62,862 nt of DNA, taken from Streptomyces sp. G-G2 (GTDB lineage: Bacteria > Actinomycetota > Actinomycetes > Streptomycetales > Streptomycetaceae). The stretch is from assembly GCF_030063135.1 (NCBI RefSeq), contig NZ_JASISO010000049.1:1-62862 (forward strand), written 5' to 3'. Positions 7,834 through 15,869 of the stretch are shown in pieces (within the stretch, counting starts at the first letter, position 1; every line of letters begins with the position of its first letter). Below the pieces are notes generated by a model. The model was given only the letters and a program-made list of their open reading frames with translations. It was not told the DNA's origin and ran no database searches. The position numbers and the translations under genes are program-made.

Positions 7834-8225
7834 GCGTCGTCTCCTCGGTAGGCCTCGATCTCGACCTCGACGACCAGGCTGGGGTCGATGAAGCCGGACA
7901 CGATGATCATGGAGGCGGCGGGGCGGATGGCGTCGAACAGCTCCTTGTGGGCGCGGCCCACCTCGTCCACGTCCCGGGCGTGCGTGATGTACATCCGGGT
8001 GCGTACGACGTGCTCGGCGCCCAGACCCACCTGCGCGAGCGCGTCGAAGGCGACCTGGAAGGAGTTCATGGCCTGCTCGTACGGGCCGCCCGCGGAGATC
8101 TGGCCGCCGACGACGGAGGTGCAGCCGGAGACGAGGACCAGGCCGTTGGGCAGGGCGACGGCGCGGGAGTAGCCGACGGCTTCCTCCCAGGGACCGCCCG
8201 AGGAGACGCGGCGTACGGCGCTCAC
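7830..8225 (-). CDS. RidA family enamine/imine deaminase
   Basis: 131 aa, one RidA (YjgF/YER057c) domain. These trimers hydrolyse reactive 2-aminoacrylate and imine intermediates released by PLP enzymes. The C-terminal motif RPAASMIIVSGFIDPSLVVEVEIEAY has the family Pro-x-S/A-x-x-x-V and E-x-E-x-x-A features; the arginine that binds substrate carboxylate appears in HVVRTRMYIT. It overlaps priA by 4 bases and hisF by 4 bases, so it is a fixed part of the his operon. It may protect PLP enzymes such as HisC or TrpB, which is inference from context. Confidence 0.93.
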   Translation of the reverse strand: MSAVRRVSSGGPWEEAVGYSRAVALPNGLVLVSGCTSVVGGQISAGGPYEQAMNSFQVAFDALAQVGLGAEHVVRTRMYITHARDVDEVGRAHKELFDAIRPAASMIIVSGFIDPSLVVEVEIEAYRGDDA

Positions 8226-8977
8226 AGGGCCACCGCCTTGAGGGCCTCTTCGAGGGTGAAGGCCTTGGCGTACAGGGCCTTGCCGACGATCGCGCCCTCG
8301 ACGCCCAGCGGTACCAGCGCGGCCAGTGCCCGCAGGTCGTCCAGGGAGGAGATGCCGCCGGAGGCGACGACCGGCTTGTCGGTCGCGGCGCAGACGTTCT
8401 TCAGCAGCTCCAGGTTGGGGCCGGTGAGGGTGCCGTCCTTGCCGATGTCGGTGACGACGTAGCGGGCGCAGCCCTCGGAGTCCAGGCGCGCGAGGGCCTC
8501 GTAGAGGTCCCCGCCCTCGCTGGTCCAGCCGCGGCCCTTGAGGGTCGTACCGCGTACGTCGAGACCGACCGCGATCTTGTCGCCGTGCTCGGCGATGACC
8601 TTGGCCACCCAGTCGGGGGTTTCCAGGGCGGCGGTGCCGAGGTTGACCCGGGTGCAGCCGGTGGCGAGGGCCGCGGCGAGCGTGGCGTCGTCGCGGATGC
8701 CGCCGGAGAGTTCCACCTTGATGTCCATGGCGCCGGTGATCTCGGCGACCAGGGCGCGGTTGTCACCGGTGCCGAAGGCCGCGTCGAGGTCGACCAGGTG
8801 GAGCCATTCGGCGCCGGACGCCTGCCAGGCGAGGGCGGCCTGGAGCGGGGAGCCGTAGGAGGTCTCGCTGCCGGACTCGCCGTGCACGAGACGGACCGCC
8901 TGGCCGTCGCGGACGTCCACGGCGGGGAGGAGCTCGATCGGGTTCGCCGGGTTCACCGGGTTCACCAGATTCGCCAT
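8222..8977 (-). CDS. priA: PriA: bifunctional HisA / TrpF isomerase
   Basis: 251 aa from the ATG at 8977, which overlaps the hisH stop by one base. It isomerises both ProFAR (histidine) and PRA (tryptophan). Catalytic Asp residues lie in ELLPAVDVRDGQAVRLVHGE and VGLDVRGTTLKGRGW, and phosphate-loop motifs LSGGIRDD and ASGGISSLDD are clear. Actinobacteria with PriA lack trpF, and none is seen here. The N-terminus is about 11 residues longer than remembered Streptomyces PriA and is made of short repeats (NLVNPVNPANP) coded by a 9-bp tandem repeat, a likely replication-slippage extension. A later GTG in the repeat could also serve as the start. Confidence 0.95.
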   Translation of the reverse strand: MANLVNPVNPANPIELLPAVDVRDGQAVRLVHGESGSETSYGSPLQAALAWQASGAEWLHLVDLDAAFGTGDNRALVAEITGAMDIKVELSGGIRDDATLAAALATGCTRVNLGTAALETPDWVAKVIAEHGDKIAVGLDVRGTTLKGRGWTSEGGDLYEALARLDSEGCARYVVTDIGKDGTLTGPNLELLKNVCAATDKPVVASGGISSLDDLRALAALVPLGVEGAIVGKALYAKAFTLEEALKAVAL

Positions 8978-9654
8978 CAGAGGGTCTCGATCCAGTTGGT
9001 GAGGAGCTGGGCACCGGCGTCGCCGGACTTCTCGGGGTGGAACTGGGTGGCCCACAGGGCCCCGTTCTCCACTGCCGCGACGAAGGGCTCGCCGTGCGTG
9101 GCCCAGGTGACCTTGGGGGCGCGGATCAGCGGATTGGTGACTTCGAGGGTCCAGTCGCGCACCGCGTAGGAGTGGACGAAGTAGAAGCGCGCGTCGTCGT
9201 CCAGACCGGCGAAGGCCTGGCTGTCGGCGGGGGCGTCGACGGTGTTCCAGCCCATGTGGGGGACGATCGGGGCCTTGAGGGGCTCGACCGTGCCGGGCCA
9301 CTCGTCGAGGCCCTCGGTCTCCACGCCGTGCTCGATGCCGCGCTCGAAGAGGATCTGCATGCCGACGCAGATGCCCATGACGGGGCGCCCGCCGGAGAGC
9401 CTGCGGCCGATGATCCAGTCGCCGCGGACTTCCTTGAGGCCGCGCATGCAGGCTTCGAAGGCGCCGACGCCGGGGACCAGGAGGCCGTCGGCGTCCATGG
9501 CCTTGTCGTAGTCACGGGTGATCTCGACCTCGGCGCCGACGCGGGCGAGGGCCCGCTCGGCGGAGCGGACGTTGCCGAAGCCGTAGTCGAAGACGACGAC
9601 CTTCTTGGTGGGCCGGGTGGGCCGGGAGGGCCGGGAGGGGGTCGCTGCGCTCAT
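8977..9654 (-). CDS. hisH: Imidazole glycerol phosphate synthase glutaminase subunit
   Basis: 225 aa class I glutamine amidotransferase. It supplies ammonia to HisF. The nucleophile Cys is in PVMGICVGMQ, and the His-Glu pair is in WATQFHPEKSG. VFDYGFGNVRSAERAL and LLVPGVGAFEACM are standard. I chose the ATG at 9654, which overlaps the stop of the upstream 55-aa gene as ATGA; an ATG 14 codons upstream (9696) would lie inside that gene. The first 16 residues (SAATPSRPSRPTRPTKK) are a low-complexity extension before the core. Confidence 0.96.
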   Translation of the reverse strand: MSAATPSRPSRPTRPTKKVVVFDYGFGNVRSAERALARVGAEVEITRDYDKAMDADGLLVPGVGAFEACMRGLKEVRGDWIIGRRLSGGRPVMGICVGMQILFERGIEHGVETEGLDEWPGTVEPLKAPIVPHMGWNTVDAPADSQAFAGLDDDARFYFVHSYAVRDWTLEVTNPLIRAPKVTWATHGEPFVAAVENGALWATQFHPEKSGDAGAQLLTNWIETL

Positions 9655-9818
9655 TCCCAGATTCCTTGGATTCGCAGGACTCCGGCGACCAGGCACATCA
9701 CGGAGCCGATGGCGAGCAGGATGACCACCGACAGGGGCATCTTCTGCTTCTGGAAGGAGTAGACGCCACCGGCCAGGAAGAGGCCGAGGACGATCAGGAT
9801 GGTGTTGAGGCCGTTCAC
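9651..9818 (-). CDS. 55-aa two-span membrane protein inside the his operon
   Basis: A GTG at 9818 gives a 55-aa protein of two hydrophobic segments (NTILIVLGLFLAGGVYSF and LSVVILLAIGSVMCLVAGVL) separated by the basic turn QKQKMP. It starts 2 bp after the hisB stop and its TGA overlaps the hisH ATG, so it is translated as part of the operon. The function is unknown. Small proteins at this place are seen in other Streptomyces his operons (from memory, not aligned). A longer frame upstream is antisense-like sequence within hisB and is not used. Confidence 0.85.
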   Translation of the reverse strand: MNGLNTILIVLGLFLAGGVYSFQKQKMPLSVVILLAIGSVMCLVAGVLRIQGIWE

Positions 9819-9820
9819 GG

Positions 9821-10414
9821 TTAGAGGGCGCCCTTCGTGGAGGGAAGGATGCCCGCGGCGCGCGGGTCGAACTCGGCGGCGTAGCGCAGGGCCCGGGCGA
9901 GCGCCTTGAACTGGCACTCCACGATGTGGTGGGCGTTGCGCCCGTACGGGACGTGGATGTGCAGGGCGATCTGGGCCTGGGCGACGAAGGACTCGAAGAT
10001 GTGCCGGGTCATGGTCGTGTCGTACGACCCGATCATCGGCGCCATGTTCTCGGGCTCGGTGTGCACCAGGTAGGGGCGGCCCGACAGGTCCACGGTGACC
10101 TGGGCGAGGGACTCGTCCAGGGGGACCGTGCAGTTGCCGAAGCGGTAGATGCCGACCTTGTCGCCGAGGGCCTGCTTGAAGGCGGCGCCCAGCGCGAGGG
10201 CGCTGTCCTCGATGGTGTGGTGGCTGTCGATGTGCAGGTCGCCCTCGGTCTTGACGGTGAGGTCGAAGAGTCCGTGGCGGCCGAGCTGGTCGAGCATGTG
10301 GTCGTAGAAGCCCACGCCGGTGGACACGTCGACCTTGCCGGTGCCGTCGAGGTTTATCTCGACGACGACCGAGGTCTCCTTGGTGGTCCGTTCGACCCGT
10401 CCGATGCGGCTCAT
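9821..10414 (-). CDS. hisB: Imidazoleglycerol-phosphate dehydratase
   Basis: 197 aa, the monofunctional IGPD without the phosphatase domain of enteric HisB. It dehydrates IGP to imidazole acetol phosphate. The two metal-binding histidine motifs DSHHTIEDSALALG (about residues 62-75) and RNAHHIVECQFKALARALR (about 160-178) are intact, as is GFYDHMLDQLGRHG. The ATG at 10414 overlaps the hisC stop (ATGA), and the upstream open frame is just the shadow of hisC. Confidence 0.98.
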   Translation of the reverse strand: MSRIGRVERTTKETSVVVEINLDGTGKVDVSTGVGFYDHMLDQLGRHGLFDLTVKTEGDLHIDSHHTIEDSALALGAAFKQALGDKVGIYRFGNCTVPLDESLAQVTVDLSGRPYLVHTEPENMAPMIGSYDTTMTRHIFESFVAQAQIALHIHVPYGRNAHHIVECQFKALARALRYAAEFDPRAAGILPSTKGAL

Positions 10415-11526
10415 GCCTGCTGCTCCTTCTTCAGTGCGCGAACCGCTTCCAGGAACGCGTCGTTCTCGGCCGGGGTGCCCGCGGTGACCCGCAGCCATCC
10501 GGGTACTCCGTTGTCCCTGACCAGGACACCCTGATCGAGGATCTGCTGCCATGCGGTGTGGGAGTCCGCGAATGTCCCGAACTGCACGAAGTTCGCGTCG
10601 GACGCGGTGACCTCGTAGCCGATGGCCCTCAGTTCGGTGACCAGCCGGTCGCGCTCGGCCTTGAGCTGCTCGACGTAGCCGAGCAGGGTGTCGGTGTGTT
10701 CCAGGGCGGCCAGCGCGGTCGCCTGGGTGACGGCGGACAGGTGGTACGGCAGGCGCACCAGCTGTACGGCGTCCACGACGGCGGGGTGCGCCGCGAGGTA
10801 GCCGAGGCGCAGTCCGGCGGCGCCGAAGGCCTTGGACATGGTCCGGGAGACCACCAGGTTCGGGCGGCCTTCGAGCAGCGGCAGGAGCGAGTCCTGGTGG
10901 CTGAACTCGACGTACGCCTCGTCCACGACCACCAGGGACGGGCGGGCGGCCTGCGCGGCCTCGTAGAGGGCCAGGACCGTCCCGGCGGCGACCGCGGTGC
11001 CGGTGGGGTTGTTGGGCGAGGTGATGAAGACGACGTGCGGGGCGTGCTCCGCGATCGCCTCGGCCGCCGCGTCCACGTCGATGGTGAAATCGTCGCGGCG
11101 CGGGCCGGAGATCCAGTCGGTGCCGGTGCCGCGGGCGATCAGGGCGTGCATCGAGTAGGAGGGCTCGAAGCCGATCGCGGTGCGGCCGGGTCCGCCGAAG
11201 GTCTGGAGCAGCTGCTGGAGGATCTCGTTGGAGCCGTTGGCGGCCCATACGTTCTCCCGCGCGACCGGGTGCCTGCCCGTACGGGTGAGGTAGGCGGCCA
11301 GCTCGGTGCGCAGCTCGACGGCGTCCCGGTCGGGGTAGCGGTTGAGGGTGCGTGCGGCGTCGGCGACGCGTTCGGCGATCCGGGCGACGAGTTCCTCGGG
11401 CAGGCCGTAGGGGCTCTCGTTGGTGTTGAGCTGGACGGGTACGTCGAGCTGCGGCGCGCCGTAGGGGGTCTTGCCGCGCAGTTCGTCCCGGATGGGGAGG
11501 TCGTCGATGCCGAGGGGGCCGGTCAC
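10411..11526 (-). CDS. hisC: Histidinol-phosphate aminotransferase
   Basis: 371 aa class I/II PLP aminotransferase. It transaminates imidazole acetol phosphate to histidinol phosphate. Visible are NTNESPYGLP (N-terminal substrate loop), AANGSNEILQQLLQTFGG, SPNNPTGT, VVVDEAYVEF and the Schiff-base Lys in SRTMSKAFGAAGLRLGY. The start is GTG at 11526, which overlaps the hisD stop by four bases (GTGA). The downstream end overlaps the hisB start. Confidence 0.98.
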   Translation of the reverse strand: MTGPLGIDDLPIRDELRGKTPYGAPQLDVPVQLNTNESPYGLPEELVARIAERVADAARTLNRYPDRDAVELRTELAAYLTRTGRHPVARENVWAANGSNEILQQLLQTFGGPGRTAIGFEPSYSMHALIARGTGTDWISGPRRDDFTIDVDAAAEAIAEHAPHVVFITSPNNPTGTAVAAGTVLALYEAAQAARPSLVVVDEAYVEFSHQDSLLPLLEGRPNLVVSRTMSKAFGAAGLRLGYLAAHPAVVDAVQLVRLPYHLSAVTQATALAALEHTDTLLGYVEQLKAERDRLVTELRAIGYEVTASDANFVQFGTFADSHTAWQQILDQGVLVRDNGVPGWLRVTAGTPAENDAFLEAVRALKKEQQA

Positions 11527-12845
11527 TGGGTGGGCACCTTCCAGTCGAACCTGGCCTTGAGCGCCGCGCCGTGGGCGGGGAGGTCCTCGGCCTCGGCGAG
11601 GGTGACCACGTGGTGGGTGACGTCGGCGAGGGCGTCGCGCGTGTAGTCGACGATGTGGATGCCGCGCAGGAAGGACTGCACGGACAGGCCCGAGGAGTGG
11701 CAGGCGCAGCCGCCGGTGGGCAGGACGTGGTTGGAGCCCGCGCAGTAGTCGCCGAGGGAGACCGGGGACCAGGGGCCGACGAAGATCGCGCCCGCGTTGC
11801 GGACCCGGGCGGCCCAGGCGGCCGCGTCGGCGGTCTGGATCTCCAGGTGTTCGGCGCCGTACGCGTCGACCACCTTGAGGCCGTCCTCCAGGCTGTCGAC
11901 GAGGACGATCGCGGACTGGCGGCCCGCCAGGGCGGGCTTGATCCGGTCCTCGATGTGCTTGGACGCGGCGACCTGCGGTACCAGCTCGCGTTCGACGGCC
12001 TCCGCCAGCTCGGCGGAGTCCGTGACGAGGACGGCGGCGGCCAGCGGGTCGTGCTCGGCCTGGCTGATCAGGTCGGCGGCGACGTGCACGGGGTCGGCCG
12101 TGGAGTCCGCGAGGACCGCGATCTCGGTGGGGCCCGCCTCGGTGTCGATGCCGATCTTGCCGGTGAAGTAGCGCTTGGCGGCGGCGACCCAGATGTTGCC
12201 GGGACCGGTCACCATGTTCGCCGGGGCGCACTCCTGCGTGCCGTACGCGAACATCGCGACGGCCTGGGCGCCTCCGGCGGCGTACACCTCGTCGATCCCG
12301 AGCAGCGCGCAGGCGGCGAGGATCGTGGGGTGCGGCAGGCCGCCGAAGTCGGCCTGCGGCGGGGACGCGAGCGCGATCGACGCGACGCCCGCCTCCTGGG
12401 CCGGAACCACGTTCATGATCACGGAGGACGGGTACACCGAGCGGCCGCCGGGCGCGTAGAGGCCCACGCGCTCGACCGGGACCCACTTCTCGGTGACGGT
12501 GCCGCCGGGGACCACCTGGGTGGTGTGCTCGGAGCGGCGCTGCTGGGCGTGCACGATCCGGGCGCGCCGGATCGACTCCTCCAGGGCCGCGCGAACGGCC
12601 GGATCCAGCTCCTCCAGGGAGACCTTGAGGGCCTCCGCGGGAACCCGGATCCGCTCCAGCTCGACCCCGTCGAACTTCCGCGCGTACTCGATCAGCGCCG
12701 CCGTGCCGCGATGATGGACGTCCTCGCAGATGGGCCGCACCTTGTCCAGGGCGGCCGCTACGTCGAACTCGGCACGGGGCAGCAGATCGCGCAGGGCGCC
12801 CCCCTCGGGGAGGGAGTCGCCGCGCAGGTCGATACGAGAGATCAC
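11523..12845 (-). CDS. hisD: Histidinol dehydrogenase, first gene of the his operon
   Basis: 440 aa, NAD-dependent zinc enzyme that oxidises L-histidinol to histidine in two steps. Motifs are VPGGTVTEKW, VYAAGGAQAVAMFAYGT, GPGNIWVAAAKRYF, GIDTEAGPTEIAVLAD, ISQAEHDP and VLPTGGCACHSSGLSVQSF, with the catalytic Glu/His region intact. The start must be the GTG at 12845, because a stop lies in frame five codons upstream. This GTG is itself inside the strong Shine-Dalgarno-like run GGGAGGTGATC, so normal SD spacing is absent. A 17-bp inverted repeat lies 41-57 bp upstream. Confidence 0.97.
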   Translation of the reverse strand: MISRIDLRGDSLPEGGALRDLLPRAEFDVAAALDKVRPICEDVHHRGTAALIEYARKFDGVELERIRVPAEALKVSLEELDPAVRAALEESIRRARIVHAQQRRSEHTTQVVPGGTVTEKWVPVERVGLYAPGGRSVYPSSVIMNVVPAQEAGVASIALASPPQADFGGLPHPTILAACALLGIDEVYAAGGAQAVAMFAYGTQECAPANMVTGPGNIWVAAAKRYFTGKIGIDTEAGPTEIAVLADSTADPVHVAADLISQAEHDPLAAAVLVTDSAELAEAVERELVPQVAASKHIEDRIKPALAGRQSAIVLVDSLEDGLKVVDAYGAEHLEIQTADAAAWAARVRNAGAIFVGPWSPVSLGDYCAGSNHVLPTGGCACHSSGLSVQSFLRGIHIVDYTRDALADVTHHVVTLAEAEDLPAHGAALKARFDWKVPTQ

Positions 12846-12885
12846 CTCCCAATTCTCTCAGACGGCATCTCGCCACCGTTCGCCT

Positions 12886-12902
12886 GTATCACTGGCTGAT
12901 AC
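12886..12902. promoter_or_regulatory. Perfect inverted repeat between hisD and a divergent gene
   Basis: GTATCA, a 5-bp spacer and TGATAC lie 41 bp upstream of hisD and about 80 bp upstream of the divergent start at 12981. The dyad has the form of an operator for a dimeric repressor, and TGATAC could also be part of a -10 element on the minus strand. The protein that binds it is unknown. Confidence 0.5.
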
Positions 12903-12980
12903 GCGCCCCGGCTGTCACCGGCGTCCCCTAGCGTTCGACCGCAAGCAGTGACGGGGGAAGAAAGCGGAAGGGGGGCCGCC

Positions 12981-14579
12981 GTGGCTGAGCCGCGTCCCGG
13001 CGAAGAGCCGGACGACCTGACGGGGCCCGAACGACGGATGTGGAGCGCGTTCCGGGACGGCACGGTCTGCGACCTGAGCGCGCGGGCCGCCGACGAGGAC
13101 GATCCGCACGGCGACCGCACCTGGGGCCCCGAGCGCAGCGTCCGCGCGCGGGTGCTGGCGCTGCTGCTGCTCCACGGGCCGCCGCCGGTGCCGGGCCGGG
13201 TGTCCTCGCTGAAGCTGCGGGGCGCGCGGATCACCGGGCGGCTCGACCTGTCCGGCGGCGCGGTGGCCCCGTACGTCGAACTCCAGTCCTGCCGCTTCGA
13301 CAGCGAGGTCCAGCTGTCCGAGACCCGGCTGGGCACCCTGCGCATCGTCAACTGCGCGGTGCCGCGGCTGGACGCGGCCCGGCTGCACACCGAGGGCGAC
13401 CTGCACCTGCTGCGCTGCCGGGTGGCCCGCGGGATCCGGCTGACCGACGCGCAGATCGGCACCGACCTGCTGATCAGCGAGCTGGTGGCGCAGCGGGACA
13501 ACCGGGGGCGGGCGATCGCCGCCGACGGGATGTCGGTGGCCCAGGACTTCCAGGCCGACCTGCTGGAGACGTACGGCGAGGTCAGCCTGCGCGGGGCCAA
13601 GGTCGGCGTGTCGATGAGCCTGCGCGGGGCCCGGCTCAGCAATCCGTACGGGCGGCTCGCACTGAACGCGCCCACCCTGACCGTGGAGCGGACGCTGTAC
13701 CTGACCTCCATCGCGCTGAGCAGCGGGAACGGGGACCCCGGCGCGACTCCCCCGTACGGCTGGGGCCAGACGCCCACGCGCGGCGGGCGCGCCCGGCGCT
13801 TCGAGTGCCGGGGCGGGCTGCGGCTGGACGACGGGCGCTTCGGGGACGCGGTGGACTTCTACGGCGCCCGTTTCCTGCTCACCCAGGAGCAGGAGGTCTC
13901 GCTGCGCCGGATCCAGACCCCCGAGCTGCGGTTCGTGGGCGAGCAGCCGGAGCGCGGCCGGGTGGTGGTGTCCGGGGCGAAGGTGGTCAAACTGGTCGAC
14001 CAGTCCACCAGCTGGCCCGCCGCGCCGGGAGCGGTGTCGATGGAGGGGTTCGTCTACGAGAACCTCGCGCCCCGCGGCCACTTCCCGCTCGCCCGGCGCC
14101 TGGAGTGGGCGGAGGCGGCCACCGCCGAGTACTCGCCGGAGCCGTACGAGCGCCTGGCGGCCGTCCTGCGGGCCAGTGGGGAGGACGCGGACGCGCGGGA
14201 GGTGCTGCTGGCCAAGATGCGCAGGCGCCGGGCGACCCTGCCGCCCGCCGCGAAGGCCTGGGGGCACCTCCAGGACTGGACCATGGCCTACGGGTACCGG
14301 CCCGGGCGGGCCGCGCTGTGGATGGCGGTGCTGTGGGCGGCGGGCACCGTCCTGTTCTCGCTGCACGAGCCGACCCCGATCAAGGCGGATGAGCACCCGC
14401 AGTGGAGCCCGGCCCTGTACGCCCTGGACCTGCTGCTTCCGGTGATCGACCTGGGGCAGCAGGGGCAGTGGCTGCTCGAGGGAGGCTGGCAGTGGGGGGC
14501 GTCGGCGCTCGTCATGCTGGGCTGGATCCTGGCGACGACGGTGGCGACCGGGGCGTCCCGGCTGCTGAGACGTGGATAA
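12981..14579 (+). CDS. Beta-helix repeat membrane protein (unknown function)
   Basis: 532 aa from the GTG at 12981, chosen because GGAAGGGGGG lies just upstream; an in-frame GTG at 12948 would add 11 residues. Residues about 60-350 are built of short repeats such as LRGARITGRLDLSGG, LRIVNCAVPRLDAARL, LHLLRCRVARGIRL and VSLRGAKVGVSMSL. These look like coils of a pentapeptide-like right-handed beta-helix. Two hydrophobic segments lie near the C-terminus (about 441-460 and 500-525) with YALDLLLPVIDLGQQ between them. Related proteins are often labelled membrane-associated oxidoreductase, but I see no nucleotide-binding motif. It diverges from hisD. Confidence 0.8.
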   Translation: MAEPRPGEEPDDLTGPERRMWSAFRDGTVCDLSARAADEDDPHGDRTWGPERSVRARVLALLLLHGPPPVPGRVSSLKLRGARITGRLDLSGGAVAPYVELQSCRFDSEVQLSETRLGTLRIVNCAVPRLDAARLHTEGDLHLLRCRVARGIRLTDAQIGTDLLISELVAQRDNRGRAIAADGMSVAQDFQADLLETYGEVSLRGAKVGVSMSLRGARLSNPYGRLALNAPTLTVERTLYLTSIALSSGNGDPGATPPYGWGQTPTRGGRARRFECRGGLRLDDGRFGDAVDFYGARFLLTQEQEVSLRRIQTPELRFVGEQPERGRVVVSGAKVVKLVDQSTSWPAAPGAVSMEGFVYENLAPRGHFPLARRLEWAEAATAEYSPEPYERLAAVLRASGEDADAREVLLAKMRRRRATLPPAAKAWGHLQDWTMAYGYRPGRAALWMAVLWAAGTVLFSLHEPTPIKADEHPQWSPALYALDLLLPVIDLGQQGQWLLEGGWQWGASALVMLGWILATTVATGASRLLRRG

Positions 14580-14621
14580 CGGGGTGACGGGGGTGGCCGC
14601 CCGGCCACTACGCTGGGCCAC

Positions 14622-15359
14622 GTGACCACCGTTCGCCTGCCCCTCTTCCCGCTCAACACGGTGCTGTTCCCGGGACTCGTCCTCCCGCTGAACATCTTCG
14701 AGGAGCGTTATCGCGCCATGATGCGCGAACTGCTGAAGACGGGCGAGGAGGAACCGCGCCGCTTCGCCGTCGTGGCGATCCGCGACGGCCGTGAGGTGGC
14801 GCCCACCGCGCCCGGCCTGCCCGACCAGACGGCCCTGCCCGAACGCGGGCCGACCGCCGGTTTCGGCGCCGATCCCATCCAGGCCTTCCACCGGGTGGGC
14901 TGCATCGCGGACGCGGCGACCATCCGGGAGCGCGAGGACGGCAGCTTCGAGGTGCTGGCCACGGGGACCACGCGGGTGCGGCTGCTGTCCGTGGACGCGG
15001 GCGGTCCGTTCCTGATGGCCGAGCTGGAGGAACTGCCCGAGGACGCGGGCGAGAGCGCGGGCGCGCTGGCGGAGGGGGTGCTGCGGGCGTTCCGCTCGTA
15101 CCAGAAGCGCCTCGCCGGAGCCCGGGAGCGGTCCCTGACCGGGGCCGAGCTGCCGGACGACCCCTCCGTGGTGTCGTACCTGGTCGCGGCGGCCGCCGTG
15201 CTGGACATCCCGTCGAAGCAGCGGCTGCTCCAGGCGCCGGACACGGCGACCCGGCTGGCGGAGGAGCTGACCCTGCTGCGGTCGGAGACGGCGGTCATCC
15301 GGCACCTGCCGTCGCTGCCGATGGTGGACCTGACCCGTACGCCCACGCACCTGAACTGA
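14622..15359 (+). CDS. LON peptidase substrate-binding domain protein
   Basis: 245 aa from a GTG at 14622. The first 200 residues match the N-terminal LON substrate-binding (PUA-like) domain: LPLFPLNTVLFPGLVLPLNIFEERYRAMM is the diagnostic opening. IGCIA-like (VGCIADAATI) and FEVLATGTTRVRLLSV follow. There is no ATPase or protease domain, so it is a stand-alone domain protein of unknown cellular role. The ybaK-type gene follows 18 bp later on the same strand, and the two probably form a short operon. Confidence 0.92.
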   Translation: MTTVRLPLFPLNTVLFPGLVLPLNIFEERYRAMMRELLKTGEEEPRRFAVVAIRDGREVAPTAPGLPDQTALPERGPTAGFGADPIQAFHRVGCIADAATIREREDGSFEVLATGTTRVRLLSVDAGGPFLMAELEELPEDAGESAGALAEGVLRAFRSYQKRLAGARERSLTGAELPDDPSVVSYLVAAAAVLDIPSKQRLLQAPDTATRLAEELTLLRSETAVIRHLPSLPMVDLTRTPTHLN

Positions 15360-15377
15360 CGGCGGGAGCGGACCGCG

Positions 15378-15869
15378 GTGGCGAAGAAGAGGTCCGGTGG
15401 CACCCCGGCGGTGGCGGCGCTGACGGCGGCGGGCGTGGAGTTCCGCACGCACGCCTACGCGCACGACCCGGCGCACCCCTCGTACGGCGAGGAGGCCGCG
15501 CAGGCGCTGGGGGTGTCCCCGGACCGGGTCTTCAAGACGCTGGTCGCGGAGGTGGACGGGGAGCTGACGGTGGCCGTGGTGCCGGTGGCGGGCTCCCTGG
15601 ACCTGAAGGCCCTGGCGGCGGCGGTCGGCGGCAAGCGGGGCGCGATGGCGGATCCGGCGCTGGCGGAACGCGCCACGGGGTACGTGCGGGGCGGCATCTC
15701 CCCGCTGGGGCAGCGCAAACGGCTCCGCACGGTGCTGGACGCGTCGGCGGTGGCGCACGCCACGATCTGCGTGTCGGCGGGCCGCCGCGGGCTGGAGCTG
15801 GAACTCCCGCCCACCACCCTGGCCTCCCTGACGTCCGCCACCCTGGCCCCCATCGCCCGCCCGAACTAA
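15378..15869 (+). CDS. ybaK: YbaK/EbsC-type Cys-tRNA(Pro) deacylase
   Basis: 163 aa from a GTG at 15378 (MAKKRSGGTPAVAALTAAGV). The domain removes Cys mischarged onto tRNA-Pro. It shows FRTHAYAHDP, GEEAAQALGVSPDRVFKTLVAEVDGELTVAVVPV with the functional lysine in FKTL, and GYVRGGISPLGQRKRLRTVLD (the GGxSPxG motif). It is intact at both ends. A minus-strand frame covering its 3' two-thirds belongs to the tail of the truncated DUF2567-like gene and is not a separate gene. Confidence 0.93.
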   Translation: MAKKRSGGTPAVAALTAAGVEFRTHAYAHDPAHPSYGEEAAQALGVSPDRVFKTLVAEVDGELTVAVVPVAGSLDLKALAAAVGGKRGAMADPALAERATGYVRGGISPLGQRKRLRTVLDASAVAHATICVSAGRRGLELELPPTTLASLTSATLAPIARPN

